Source of the DNA: Paenalcaligenes hermetiae
GTDB lineage: Bacteria; Pseudomonadota; Gammaproteobacteria; Burkholderiales; Burkholderiaceae_B
NCBI RefSeq assembly: GCF_039543645.1
Contig: NZ_BAABKD010000008.1
Coordinates: forward strand, 1-64,000
Direction: 5' to 3'
Length of the DNA: 64,000 nucleotides
Below are positions 36,060 through 44,762 of the stretch, one piece after another. Position 1 is the first letter of the stretch, and each line of letters starts with the position of its first letter. A model generated the notes under the pieces. It was not told where the DNA came from. It did not search any database and saw only the letters and a program-made list of their open reading frames with translations. The position numbers were made by a program, and so were the translations under genes.

Positions 36060-37700
36060 ATGCCCTTACCCACGTTGCCTTCAAAACTGGGGGCTACTTT
36101 AAGCGCAGACGAAATCAAACAGGCCCCTAAGGCCACCCCTCCTAAAAGCGTGCTCATGCCAGCTTCACCTACTTTGAGCACCCAAAGCGCCCAAACGGCT
36201 CCTAAAAAAGTAGTGTCTCCTGCACCTGCTAGCCAGGCTACAAATCCGCCTACAACACCACAGCCGACCGCACCCAAAGCAGTAGAAAATACGACTGCTG
36301 TTGCCTCAGTAGCTAATAAAAAACTATTTGTACTGGATACAAACGTCCTGCTGCATGATTCAAACTGCTTATTCAAGTTTGAAGAGCATGATGTGTTTAT
36401 CCCCATGATCGTACTCGAAGAGTTAGATCATCAAAAAAAAGGCTTATCTGAAGTGGCTCGCAATGCACGGCAAGTCAGTCGCCATCTTGAAGCCCTGACT
36501 GCTGAGCACGACATTACACAAGGCATTGCTCTAAATAGTGCTGGTCACATAGAGGCCCGCGGACAACTCTTTTTTCAAACTACCGCTCTGAATGCTAAGC
36601 TGCCTATCCATTTACCAATGGGTGTGGCCGACAATGCCATTTTGCATGTGGTCCATGCGCTAAAACAGCAGCATCCCGACAAGCATGTAGTCATGGTGTC
36701 TAAAGACATTAACATGCGCTTAAAAGCCCGGGCACTGGGGATTCCCACCGAAGACTATAAGCATGACCATGTTCTCGATGACTCTGACCTTCTCTACGAG
36801 GGTGCGCGCGAGCTGCCAGAGGATTTTTGGCAAACGCACGGCAACCAAATGGAGTCGTGGCAACAAGGGGGGATCACTTTCTACAAAGTGCAAGGCCCAC
36901 TTTGCGCCGAGCTAAGCGTCAATGAATTTGTCTATAGCGAACAAGAGCCCGGACTGGTCGCCCAGGTCAAGCAAGTCACCCACCACAAAGCGGTGCTAGC
37001 AACTATTCGGGACTACAGTCATAGCAAAAATAACGTCTGGGGGATTACAGCACGTAATCGCGAGCAAAACTTTGCGCTAAACCTGCTCATGAACCCCGAC
37101 TGTGATTTTGTGTCACTGCTTGGTCAGGCAGGCACGGGAAAAACCCTGCTTGCTTTAGCGAGCGCCCTCACACAAACATTGGAAACCCAGCTTTATAACG
37201 AAATCATCATTACCCGCGCTACGGTGCCTGTTGGTGATGAGATCGGCTTTTTACCGGGTACCGAAGAGGAGAAAATGGCGCCATGGATGGGTGCCCTAGA
37301 AGACAACCTCGAGGTACTACATCTGGGTAACAATCGCCTCTCTGCACTCAATAATGACGCTAACCGCAACTCCACCATGGATATGATTCGTGCCCATATC
37401 AAAATCAAATCCATGAGTTTTATGCGGGGGCGCACATTTCAAAATAAATTCCTTATTATTGATGAGGCCCAAAACCTGACACCGAAGCAAATGAAAACCT
37501 TGGTCACGCGTGCTGGCCCTGGCACAAAAATCGTCTGCATGGGGAATATCGCACAAATTGATACACCATATCTAACCGAAGGGAGCTCAGGCTTAACCTA
37601 TGTGGTGGATCGCTTTAAAGGCTGGCCTCATGCGGGGCACATTACTTTACAACGCGGTGAGCGTTCACGCCTTGCCGATTATGCGAACGAAGCCTTATGA
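36060..37700 (+). CDS. PhoH family protein with N-terminal PIN domain
   Basis: Cytoplasmic protein, 546 residues, of the PIN-PhoH type found in many bacteria and linked to RNA unwinding and cleavage. Residues 1-85 are a low-complexity Pro/Ala/Thr/Lys region that I do not know from most homologues. The PIN domain follows (LFVLDTNVLLHD, first metal Asp at D93; EELDHQKKG). The C-terminal PhoH ATPase has Walker A GQAGTGKT (355-362) and Walker B FLIIDEAQNLT. GGAG lies eight bases before the ATG. It overlaps pdxA by ATGA. Confidence 0.9.
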   Translation: MPLPTLPSKLGATLSADEIKQAPKATPPKSVLMPASPTLSTQSAQTAPKKVVSPAPASQATNPPTTPQPTAPKAVENTTAVASVANKKLFVLDTNVLLHDSNCLFKFEEHDVFIPMIVLEELDHQKKGLSEVARNARQVSRHLEALTAEHDITQGIALNSAGHIEARGQLFFQTTALNAKLPIHLPMGVADNAILHVVHALKQQHPDKHVVMVSKDINMRLKARALGIPTEDYKHDHVLDDSDLLYEGARELPEDFWQTHGNQMESWQQGGITFYKVQGPLCAELSVNEFVYSEQEPGLVAQVKQVTHHKAVLATIRDYSHSKNNVWGITARNREQNFALNLLMNPDCDFVSLLGQAGTGKTLLALASALTQTLETQLYNEIIITRATVPVGDEIGFLPGTEEEKMAPWMGALEDNLEVLHLGNNRLSALNNDANRNSTMDMIRAHIKIKSMSFMRGRTFQNKFLIIDEAQNLTPKQMKTLVTRAGPGTKIVCMGNIAQIDTPYLTEGSSGLTYVVDRFKGWPHAGHITLQRGERSRLADYANEAL

Positions 37701-38692
37701 CGCACAACACTGTTTTACCCATCGGCATCACCATGGGAGATGCCGCTGGGATAGGCCCAGAGATTATTCTAAAGAGCTTTGCTGCCGGGCTCCCCTATCC
37801 TGCTGTAGTCTATGGTGATGCTCTCATTCTTAAGCAACAAGCCAAAGATTTGGGCATTGCTCTACCTATTATTTCCATTGCCTCCCCCCGTGATATCCCC
37901 GATCAAGGCATTGGCGTACTCAACCGCTGGCAGCCCTTACCTACTATCGCATATGGCCAAGTTCAAGCCCAAGCCGGACGTGGGGCCTATGAATACCTTT
38001 GTCATGCCATTGATGATGCCATCGCACAAAAAATCCGTGCTATTGTCACGGCGCCTTTACACAAGGATGCGCTTCTTGCTGGTGGAATTGACGCCCCGGG
38101 GCACACTGAAATTCTGGCTCAACGTACCGGCACCACGGATTTTGCAATGATGCTCAGCAACCCAGAGTTACGCGTCATATTAGTTACCATCCATGTGCCC
38201 ATTACTGCTGTCAGCCCATTGCTCTCTATTGACAAAGAACTGCGTACCATTCGCTTGGCTCACCAAGCCTGTTTACAGGCAGGCATTAAACGCCCTCGAG
38301 TTGCGGTAGCTGGCCTTAACCCCCATGCCGGTGAAAATGGTCGCTTTGGTAATGAGGAGGCTCTATTTATTGAGCCGGCCATTCTCGCCGCTCGCAATGA
38401 GGGCATTGATGCTACCGGCCCATGGCCTGGGGACACGATTTTTATGCGCGCACGCCGTGGCGAGTTTGATATTGTGGTTGCGCAATACCATGACCAAGGC
38501 CTTATTCCCGTCAAATACCTAGGAGTGGAACAAGGCGTCAACACCACTATCGGACTTCCTTTTATACGCACCAGCGTAGATCATGGCACCGCTTATGATA
38601 TTGCTGGACAAGGTATTGCAGACCCTACCTCTTTGCAAGTGGCATTTAGCACCGCTTTACAAATGACTCGGGGTGTTTCCCATCAGCCCTAG
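37697..38692 (+). CDS. pdxA: 4-hydroxythreonine-4-phosphate dehydrogenase
   Basis: NAD-dependent step of pyridoxal 5'-phosphate synthesis, 331 residues (E. coli 329). Motifs: ITMGDAAGIGPEI at the start (most relatives have DPAG), the metal His in GIDAPGHTEIL, GLNPHAGENGRFG and VAQYHDQGLIPVKYL. Overlap with phoH implies coupled translation. It converges on dnaB with 16 bases between stops and no clear terminator. Confidence 0.93.
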   Translation: MTHNTVLPIGITMGDAAGIGPEIILKSFAAGLPYPAVVYGDALILKQQAKDLGIALPIISIASPRDIPDQGIGVLNRWQPLPTIAYGQVQAQAGRGAYEYLCHAIDDAIAQKIRAIVTAPLHKDALLAGGIDAPGHTEILAQRTGTTDFAMMLSNPELRVILVTIHVPITAVSPLLSIDKELRTIRLAHQACLQAGIKRPRVAVAGLNPHAGENGRFGNEEALFIEPAILAARNEGIDATGPWPGDTIFMRARRGEFDIVVAQYHDQGLIPVKYLGVEQGVNTTIGLPFIRTSVDHGTAYDIAGQGIADPTSLQVAFSTALQMTRGVSHQP

Positions 38693-38708
38693 TCATGTAG
38701 AACCAATC

Positions 38709-40085
38709 TTATACGGGACTGTAGTTTAAGAACCGAGTACTTGCCCCTTGGAAGGCGACGCGTACCGTACCAATGGGGCCATTACGTTGCTTACCAATAA
38801 TTAACTCTGCAGTCCCTTTATCTGGAGAGTCCGGATTATATACCTCGTCTCTATAGATGAACAAAATCAAATCCGCATCCTGCTCAATAGCCCCCGACTC
38901 TCGCAAATCTGACATGACGGGTCGTTTATTTGGCCGCTGCTCTAAACTACGGTTAAGCTGCGATAAAGCAATTAAGGGACAATTCAATTCACGTGCTAAT
39001 CCTTTCAGCGCACGACTAATTTCCGAAATCTCTGTGGCTCGGTTTTCCGAACCAGAACTACCTGACATCAACTGCAAATAGTCAATAATAATTAGGCCTA
39101 ATTGACCACATTGACGCGCTAAGCGTCGTGCTCTTGCCCTAACCTCCATAGCGGTTAAGCCTGGGCTTTCATCAATATAAATTTGTGCCTCTTGTACCTT
39201 TTTAACAGCGTGGGTTAAACGCGGCCAATCGTCTTCGGTCAATTTACCGGTGCGCATGCGATGTTGATCCAACATACCAACCGAGCCAACCATACGCATC
39301 GCAAGCTGCACCGCCCCCATCTCCATAGAAAAGACGGCAACGGGCAAACCCTGCTCAATGGCGATATGCTCACCAATGTTCATAGATAATGAGGTTTTAC
39401 CCATAGAGGGGCGCCCCGCTACAATAATGAGGTCTCCAGGTTGCAACCCAGAGGTCATTCGGTCCAAATCCACAAAGCCTGTAGGCACCCCCGTGACCTC
39501 GGAGTCTCCCTCTCGATGATACAGCTCATCAATACGCTCTACCACCTGCGCTAATAAAGGCTGAATATCCTGAAAACCTTTATTACCCTTGGCTCCCTCC
39601 TGAGCAATCTGAAATACGCGCGCCTCAGCATCGTCCAATATCTGACGCGCCTCTTTGCCCTGAGGGTTAAATGCCGCCGACGCAATGTCATCCGCCACGG
39701 AAACCAGTTTACGCAACATGGATTTTTCCCGTACGATTTCTGCGTAGCGGCGAATATTGGCAGCAGAAGGAGTGTTATGTGCTAAAGCGTTTAGGTAGCT
39801 CAGCCCACCTGCCTCTTCGTCTTTGCCCGCATTGGACAAGGACTCATAAACAGTAATTACATCAGCCGGTCGTGCTAAGCCAATAAGGCGGGTAATATGC
39901 TGCCAGATGATACGATGATCAAAACGGTAAAAATCGTCATCAGAGATGATATCGGCAATGCGATCCCATGCAGCATTATCCAGCAACAGCCCACCTAAAA
40001 CAGATTGCTCTGCCTCAATAGAATGAGGCGGTACACGTAAATAATCTAAGCCAGTATCAGTAGCTACAGGACTGTTTTCTATCAT
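38709..40085 (-). CDS. dnaB: Replicative DNA helicase DnaB
   Basis: Hexameric 5'-3' replication helicase, 458 residues. N-terminal domain from PPHSIEAEQSVLGGLLLD; RecA-like ATPase with Walker A GRPSMGKTS (about 210), FSMEMG, and Walker B LIIIDYLQLM. No intein interrupts the motifs. AGAGG lies five bases before the ATG. It follows the ribosomal genes rpsF-priB-rpsR-rplI, the common order, but an intrinsic terminator (40104-40132) separates them. Confidence 0.96.
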   Translation of the reverse strand: MIENSPVATDTGLDYLRVPPHSIEAEQSVLGGLLLDNAAWDRIADIISDDDFYRFDHRIIWQHITRLIGLARPADVITVYESLSNAGKDEEAGGLSYLNALAHNTPSAANIRRYAEIVREKSMLRKLVSVADDIASAAFNPQGKEARQILDDAEARVFQIAQEGAKGNKGFQDIQPLLAQVVERIDELYHREGDSEVTGVPTGFVDLDRMTSGLQPGDLIIVAGRPSMGKTSLSMNIGEHIAIEQGLPVAVFSMEMGAVQLAMRMVGSVGMLDQHRMRTGKLTEDDWPRLTHAVKKVQEAQIYIDESPGLTAMEVRARARRLARQCGQLGLIIIDYLQLMSGSSGSENRATEISEISRALKGLARELNCPLIALSQLNRSLEQRPNKRPVMSDLRESGAIEQDADLILFIYRDEVYNPDSPDKGTAELIIGKQRNGPIGTVRVAFQGASTRFLNYSPV

Positions 40086-40103
40086 AAGACCTCTAATAAC
40101 AAA

Positions 40104-40132
40104 TAAAAAAAGCCGGTTTGCACCGGCTTTTT
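40104..40132. terminator. intrinsic terminator after rplI
   Basis: A-run, AGCCGGT-TTGC-ACCGGCT, T-run. On the minus strand it ends the rpsF-priB-rpsR-rplI transcript before dnaB; it is symmetric enough to work both ways. Confidence 0.8.
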
Positions 40133-40176
40133 AGATCGGTACAGGAATACTGTACCATGCTTAAACCATTTTGGAA

Positions 40177-40632
40177 TTAAGCCATTTCGCCCACTACAGC
40201 AACAGTAACCTCTACTGCTACGTCAGGGTGTAAAACGATTTGTACAGGGTACTCGCCAACTGCCTTAAAAGGACCTTCGGGTAAACGAACCTGTGCCTTA
40301 ACAATCGTATCAAAGCCTTGAGCATTCAATGCAGCGGCGATATCCATGTTGGTAACAGAACCAAACAAACGACCATCTACACCTGCTTTTTGAGTGATCT
40401 CAACACGCAAATCGTTAAGTTTAGTGGCAAGCGCCTGTGCAGCGGCCAAACGCTCGGCTTGAGCTTGTTCTAGCTCAGCACGACGAGCTTCGAATTCGGC
40501 GATGGCTTCAGGCGTAGCACGACGAGCCATTTTTTGAGGAATCAAGTAGTTACGTGCATAACCATTACGTACACGTACCACATCACCCAAATCACCGAGG
40601 TTGACGACTTTTTCGAGCAAAATTACTTGCAT
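40177..40632 (-). CDS. rplI: Ribosomal protein bL9
   Basis: Large-subunit protein, 151 residues (E. coli 149). Start MQVILLEKVVNLGDLGDVVRV and NYLIPQKMA are diagnostic for the N-terminal rRNA-binding domain; a long linker helix (about 40-75) joins it to the C-terminal domain. Last gene of the rpsF operon, 14 bases after rpsR. Confidence 0.97.
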   Translation of the reverse strand: MQVILLEKVVNLGDLGDVVRVRNGYARNYLIPQKMARRATPEAIAEFEARRAELEQAQAERLAAAQALATKLNDLRVEITQKAGVDGRLFGSVTNMDIAAALNAQGFDTIVKAQVRLPEGPFKAVGEYPVQIVLHPDVAVEVTVAVVGEMA

Positions 40633-40646
40633 GATAATCCCCCAGA

Positions 40647-40922
40647 TTATTTGTGGTTGTCAGTGTAAGGCAACAAAGCCAAGAAACGTGCACGCTTGAT
40701 AGCGGTATCAAGTTGACGCTGATAGTTTGCTTTTGTGCCAGTTAAACGAGCAGGAATGATCTTGCCGTTTTCTTGGATGAAATCACGCAAAGTATCTAAA
40801 TCTTTGTAATCGATCTCTTTAACACCGGCCACGGTAAAGCGGCAGAATTTGCGACGTTTAAATAGGGGGTTTTGTTGACCAAAACGACGGCGGCGATCTT
40901 TGCCTTTACGAGCGAAAGCCAT
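40647..40922 (-). CDS. rpsR: Ribosomal protein bS18
   Basis: Small-subunit protein of the platform, binding next to bS6. 91 residues, basic N terminus, then KFCRFTVAGVKEIDYKD and the C-terminal RQLDTAIKRARFLALLPY hallmark. It has the usual place after priB, 48 bases downstream. Confidence 0.97.
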   Translation of the reverse strand: MAFARKGKDRRRRFGQQNPLFKRRKFCRFTVAGVKEIDYKDLDTLRDFIQENGKIIPARLTGTKANYQRQLDTAIKRARFLALLPYTDNHK

Positions 40923-40970
40923 AATTAACCTCTCTTGAATTCAGTAAAACGGCAGGAGCCGTTATGTTTT

Positions 40971-41285
40971 TTACACTAGCGCACTAGGTGGAGCGTTTAG
41001 GTTTTGAAACTCTTGAATGTGCAAAACTAAGCGCGACGATGATTTACGCAAGGGGGCAATAAAGCCCTGAATCTGTAAAAACGATCCAATAGGTACAGCG
41101 GCCAAATAATTTGCCACATCTCCCATCGCAATGGCCTCTACGCTAAAATCGAGCTGGCGCTGAATAGCGGCTTGCTCGACCACAGATTGATGCTGTAGTG
41201 TTATTTCGCAAACAGCAATACCTGCGGGGGTATAACGTAAGGGCTGCGCTTGTAGTACCTGCCCTTGGATGTGTAAATCGTTCAC
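40971..41285 (-). CDS. priB: Primosomal replication protein PriB
   Basis: Single OB-fold protein (104 residues) that binds ssDNA and helps PriA restart replication forks. Visible: N-terminal LHIQGQVLQAQPLRYTPAGI, aligned to E. coli PriB LxGxV...SPSGI, and FLQIQGFIAPLRKSSSRLVLHIQEF. The start is GTG, with AGGGATTAG just before it. Position between rpsF and rpsR supports the call. Confidence 0.92.
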   Translation of the reverse strand: MNDLHIQGQVLQAQPLRYTPAGIAVCEITLQHQSVVEQAAIQRQLDFSVEAIAMGDVANYLAAVPIGSFLQIQGFIAPLRKSSSRLVLHIQEFQNLNAPPSALV

Positions 41286-41299
41286 CTAATCCCTAGTAA

Positions 41300-41713
41300 T
41301 TAGTCTTCGGACTGTTCGTCCTCGTCCTCGTCTTCTTCGGTAGTGTGCTCAGCACGTGTATCCGCTGTGTTGGATTTGCGGTTTTCTTCGCGCTCTACGG
41401 ATTTCATCATAACCGAAGGACCCTCGGGAGCATCTTTGATTTTGGCGATCAAGTAACGCAAAATAGCGTCATTGTAGCGGAAAGAGTGCTCTAGCTCGTC
41501 CAGAGTGGACTGACCTACTTCGATGTTAATGCAGACGTAGTGGGCTTTAACCAATTTTTGGATTGGGTAAGCCAACTGACGACGACCCCAGTCTTCTAGA
41601 CGGTGGACTTTACCGCCTTCGCTGGTGATAATGGCTTCGTAGCGCTCGATCATGGCGGGCACTTGCTCGCTTTGATCGGGGTGTACAATAAACACTACTT
41701 CGTAGTGACGCAT
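41300..41713 (-). CDS. rpsF: Ribosomal protein bS6
   Basis: Small-subunit protein, 137 residues. Start MRHYEVVFIVHPDQSEQVPAMIERY and WGRRQLAYPIQKL are typical. The last 20 or so residues are very acidic (EEDEDEDEQSED), a gene-encoded tail at the place where E. coli S6 receives glutamates from RimK. A GGAGT-like site lies ahead of the ATG. First gene of the operon; its promoter overlaps the folE2 terminator. Confidence 0.96.
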   Translation of the reverse strand: MRHYEVVFIVHPDQSEQVPAMIERYEAIITSEGGKVHRLEDWGRRQLAYPIQKLVKAHYVCINIEVGQSTLDELEHSFRYNDAILRYLIAKIKDAPEGPSVMMKSVEREENRKSNTADTRAEHTTEEDEDEDEQSED

Positions 41714-41799
41714 GTATAACTCCTTGTGGATATCGCTCTAAAATTTGAGCCTAGATAGCCCGACCCACTTATGGATTCGAGCAAAGAATAAAGCGTTTA

Positions 41800-41828
41800 A
41801 TTATAAAACCAAAAAGCGCTCTGTGCAA
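41800..41828 (-). promoter_or_regulatory. predicted rpsF operon promoter inside the folE2 terminator
   Basis: On the minus strand -35 TTGCAC (41823-41828), 17-base spacer, perfect -10 TATAAT (41800-41805), about 87 bases before rpsF. The -35 lies in the loop side and the spacer covers one arm of the folE2 terminator hairpin. Confidence 0.6.
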
Positions 41829-41847
41829 GTAAGCACGAGCGCTTTTT
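41811..41847 (-). terminator. intrinsic terminator of folE2
   Basis: A perfect 11-bp arm pair, AAAAAGCGCTC (41811-41821) with GAGCGCTTTTT (41837-41847), continues into GTGC/GCAC with a six-base loop. On the minus strand it ends in TTTTT, 21 bases after the folE2 stop. It also ends in a T-run on the plus strand. Confidence 0.8.
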
Positions 41848-41868
41848 TAATAACAGCAAAAAATGTAG

Positions 41869-42681
41869 CTAGCCCTCAACAACAGCATATGCTGAATGAT
41901 TATGAATGGACTCAAAGTTTTCGGCTTCGATACGATAGCCTTCTATCCCAGGCATAGCAGCCACAGCAACCGCCACATCTCGTACTAAGTCTTCGACAAA
42001 CTTTGGGTTTTCATAAGCACGCTCTGTGACGTATTTTTCGTCTGTGCGCTTTAGCAAACCCCATAGCTCACATGACGCTTGGGCCTCAATGGTTTGAATC
42101 AATGCATTTAAATCCAAATGCTCTGGATGCGCCACGACAGAAACAGTAATGTGAGAGCGCTGATTATGCGCCCCATATTTTGAAATTGCCTTAGAGCAAG
42201 GACACAAGCTTGTTACAGGCACCAACACCGTAAGCTCAAACTGCACATCAGCTTGACCGTCTACGGTAGCCACAGCATTTGCACTCCAACTCACCTGATA
42301 GTCCAACAGGCTTCCGACCTCGGAAACAGGTGCTTTTTTGTGCATAAAATACGGGAAGGACGCGGAGACATCGCCTTCGGTAGCATTGAGCAACCCTAGC
42401 ATTTCTCCTGTCATTTGACAAAACCCCTGCATGGTTAACGGCGAAGCACGATGCTTTTCGAGCAATTCTAAAAAGCGCGACATATGCGTGCCTTTTTCCT
42501 CGGCCGGCAAAGCTACTGTTAGCTCCCACTCGGCCACCGTTGGCATGGTTTCTGTGCCATTATCCACCAAAAGCGGATAGCTTACATCCCGCACCCCTAC
42601 TTTTTGAATAGGAATACGACGCGTATCCACGCTACTTTGGACATCTGGCATGCTTTCTACAGGAGTAGTCAAAGTCGACAT
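41869..42681 (-). CDS. folE2: GTP cyclohydrolase FolE2 (type IB)
   Basis: Makes 7,8-dihydroneopterin triphosphate from GTP for folate and related pterins. 270 residues. The conserved LCPCSKAISKYGAHNQRS carries the active Cys, and NFESIHNHSAYA near the end is typical of the COG1469 family. Type IB enzymes do not need zinc and in many bacteria substitute for FolE under zinc shortage (Zur control). An inverted repeat lies in its probable promoter (42721-42740). It follows dxs on the same strand after a weak terminator. Confidence 0.93.
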   Translation of the reverse strand: MSTLTTPVESMPDVQSSVDTRRIPIQKVGVRDVSYPLLVDNGTETMPTVAEWELTVALPAEEKGTHMSRFLELLEKHRASPLTMQGFCQMTGEMLGLLNATEGDVSASFPYFMHKKAPVSEVGSLLDYQVSWSANAVATVDGQADVQFELTVLVPVTSLCPCSKAISKYGAHNQRSHITVSVVAHPEHLDLNALIQTIEAQASCELWGLLKRTDEKYVTERAYENPKFVEDLVRDVAVAVAAMPGIEGYRIEAENFESIHNHSAYAVVEG

Positions 42682-42717
42682 AATCGGTTCCGGTCTGCGT
42701 CAGCGACGCTTCTATAA

Positions 42718-42747
42718 ATGATAATCAGTACAACTATTATGAAACAA
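42718..42747 (-). promoter_or_regulatory. possible folE2 promoter with inverted-repeat operator
   Basis: On the minus strand TTGTTT (42742-42747), 18-base spacer, TATCAT (42718-42723). The inverted repeat ATAAT-N10-ATTAT (42721-42740) covers the spacer and part of the -10. A metal regulator (Zur- or Fur-like) site is possible, but the match to known boxes is loose. Confidence 0.3.
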
Positions 42748-42769
42748 TTGAAGCCTAAAACATAAGATA

Positions 42770-42786
42770 CCCCCAATCATTGAGGG
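42770..42786 (-). terminator. weak hairpin after dxs
   Basis: On the minus strand CCCTCAA-TGA-TTGGGGG (one G-U pair) lies just after the dxs stop, followed by TATCTTATGTTTT, a poor T-run. Probably a leaky terminator. Confidence 0.4.
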
Positions 42787-42793
42787 CATTTAA

Positions 42794-44665
42794 TTAGTTC
42801 TGATTGGCTAACAAATCGGTAAAACGAGATTGAATGCGCTCGGCAATGCTTTCGCTATCTAAGCCAATTTCAGCATGTAGCTGCTTTTGTTCGCCATGAT
42901 CAATAAACCGGTCAGGGTAACCCAATAACAACGTTGGGACATTAGCTTGAGCTTGGCTCAGGTATTCCAACACAGCGCTGCCGGCCCCGCCCATCACACA
43001 GCCATCCTCTAGCGTCACAATGGCTTGATGGCTTTGTAAGAGCGAATCAATGAGCGCCGTATCCAAAGGCTTCACAAAACGCATATCCACCAAGGTCAAA
43101 TCCAATTGCTCCGCTACAGCCTTGGCATTATGCAATAACGTACCAAACGCTAAGATCGCAATTTTCTGACCCTGACGGCGAACCACCCCTTTGCCTACAG
43201 GCACCGTTGTTAAGTCAGCGGTGACCTCTGCCCCACAGCCTGCACCACGCGGATAACGCACAGAGCTAGGCCCTGTATGCTGATAACAGGTATTTAGCAG
43301 CAAACGAGTTTCATTTTCATCAGAAGGGGTGCTAATCACCATGTTCGGGATACAACGCAAATAAGCAATATCATAATTTCCCGCATGGGTAGCCCCATCC
43401 GCCCCTACCAGGCCCGCACGATCTAAGGCAAACGTGACATCTAAGTCTTGCAACGCCACATCATGAATGAGCTGGTCATAACCCCGTTGTAAAAATGTGG
43501 AGTAAATCGCTACCACTGGCTTGAGCTGCTCACAAGCCAACCCCGCCGCAAACGTGACCGCATGTTGCTCTGCGATGCCCACATCAAAATATCGCTGCGG
43601 GAACTGTTTTTCAAACGCCACCATGCCACTGCCCTCTCGCATGGCGGGAGTTATACCTATTAATCTCTCGTCCGCTGCAGCTTGGTCACACAACCACTGA
43701 CCAAACACCTGTGTAAACGTTTGAGGCGCTGGCACGGACGATTTAACAATACCCTGCTTTGGATCAAAGCGACCCGGTCCGTGATACAAAACAGGATCGG
43801 CTTCGGCACGCTGATAACCATGTCCTTTTTTAGTGACCACATGTAAAAACTGCAAACCGCCGAGCTCGCGCAAGTTTTCTAAAGTAGGGATTAAGGAGTC
43901 TAAGTCATGGCCATCAATAGGTCCGACATAATTAAAGCCGAGCTCCTCGAACAAGGTAGCCGGGGTCAATACACCTTTGGCGTGACCTTCGAAACGGCGC
44001 GCTAGCTCCAGCATGGGGGGCATATGCTGAAGCACTGCCTTACCCATATTTTTAGCTTTGGCATAAAACTGCCCAGACATCAAGCGAGCAAAGTACCGAT
44101 TAAGCGCCCCCACTGGCGGCGAAATCGACATATCGTTGTCATTTAATACCACCAGCATATTAATGCCTGGGGTGACCCCTGCATTGTTTAGGGCTTCAAA
44201 GGCCATGCCCGCGGTCATGGCACCGTCTCCAATTACGGCAATATGCTGACGCTGCACGCCCTGGTTACGCGAAGCCACAGCCATTCCTAAAGCTGCTGAA
44301 ATCGAGGTTGAGGAATGCGCCGTACCAAAGTCATCGTATTCGGATTCAGAGCGCTTTGGAAAGCCTGATATCCCCCCATACTGGCGCAAAGAAGCCATTT
44401 GCTCGCGGCGCCCTGTCAATATCTTATGGGGATAAGACTGATGCCCAACGTCCCACACAATGCGGTCATGCGGGGTATTAAATACATAGTGAAGCGCCAC
44501 AGTAAGCTCTACTGTGCCCAGGTTGGAAGAAAGGTGTCCCCCAGTGCGAGCCACCGACTGCAAGATATATTCACGCAGCTGGGTCGCGATCTGATCGAGA
44601 TCAGCGCGTTTTAGGGCGCGCAGATCATGAGGAGACTGGATATGCTGCAAAGATACATTAGCCAT
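42794..44665 (-). CDS. dxs: 1-deoxy-D-xylulose-5-phosphate synthase
   Basis: Thiamine-diphosphate enzyme, first step of the MEP isoprenoid route. 623 residues (E. coli 620). TPP motif IGDGAMTAGMAFEALNNAG, the conserved RTGGHLSSNLGTVELT at the start, and the transketolase-like VGIAEQHAVTFAAGLA are intact. I start at the ATG at 44665 (MANVSLQHI); a TTG seven codons upstream is in frame. An intrinsic terminator lies 25 bases before the ATG, so expression relative to ispA may be set there. Product feeds IspA and, in turn, HpnDCE. Confidence 0.95.
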   Translation of the reverse strand: MANVSLQHIQSPHDLRALKRADLDQIATQLREYILQSVARTGGHLSSNLGTVELTVALHYVFNTPHDRIVWDVGHQSYPHKILTGRREQMASLRQYGGISGFPKRSESEYDDFGTAHSSTSISAALGMAVASRNQGVQRQHIAVIGDGAMTAGMAFEALNNAGVTPGINMLVVLNDNDMSISPPVGALNRYFARLMSGQFYAKAKNMGKAVLQHMPPMLELARRFEGHAKGVLTPATLFEELGFNYVGPIDGHDLDSLIPTLENLRELGGLQFLHVVTKKGHGYQRAEADPVLYHGPGRFDPKQGIVKSSVPAPQTFTQVFGQWLCDQAAADERLIGITPAMREGSGMVAFEKQFPQRYFDVGIAEQHAVTFAAGLACEQLKPVVAIYSTFLQRGYDQLIHDVALQDLDVTFALDRAGLVGADGATHAGNYDIAYLRCIPNMVISTPSDENETRLLLNTCYQHTGPSSVRYPRGAGCGAEVTADLTTVPVGKGVVRRQGQKIAILAFGTLLHNAKAVAEQLDLTLVDMRFVKPLDTALIDSLLQSHQAIVTLEDGCVMGGAGSAVLEYLSQAQANVPTLLLGYPDRFIDHGEQKQLHAEIGLDSESIAERIQSRFTDLLANQN

Positions 44666-44684
44666 ACGATTGTGAGAGTGGGGC

Positions 44685-44707
44685 AAAAATAGGCGCTACA
44701 GCGCCTA
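44685..44707 (-). terminator. intrinsic terminator between ispA and dxs
   Basis: On the minus strand TAGGCGC-TGTA-GCGCCTA followed by TTTTTG. It sits 20-42 bases before the dxs ATG, between two co-directional isoprenoid genes. Confidence 0.65.
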
Positions 44708-44762
44708 AGAATAATTAGAATAAAGCCTATTGTAGACGCATTTGGGCTCAGTGCGACAAGTG

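Noticed and set aside
36044..36406. 120-codon frame opposite the phoH start
   Set aside because: It is the antisense of the low-complexity Pro/Ala region and has no independent support.
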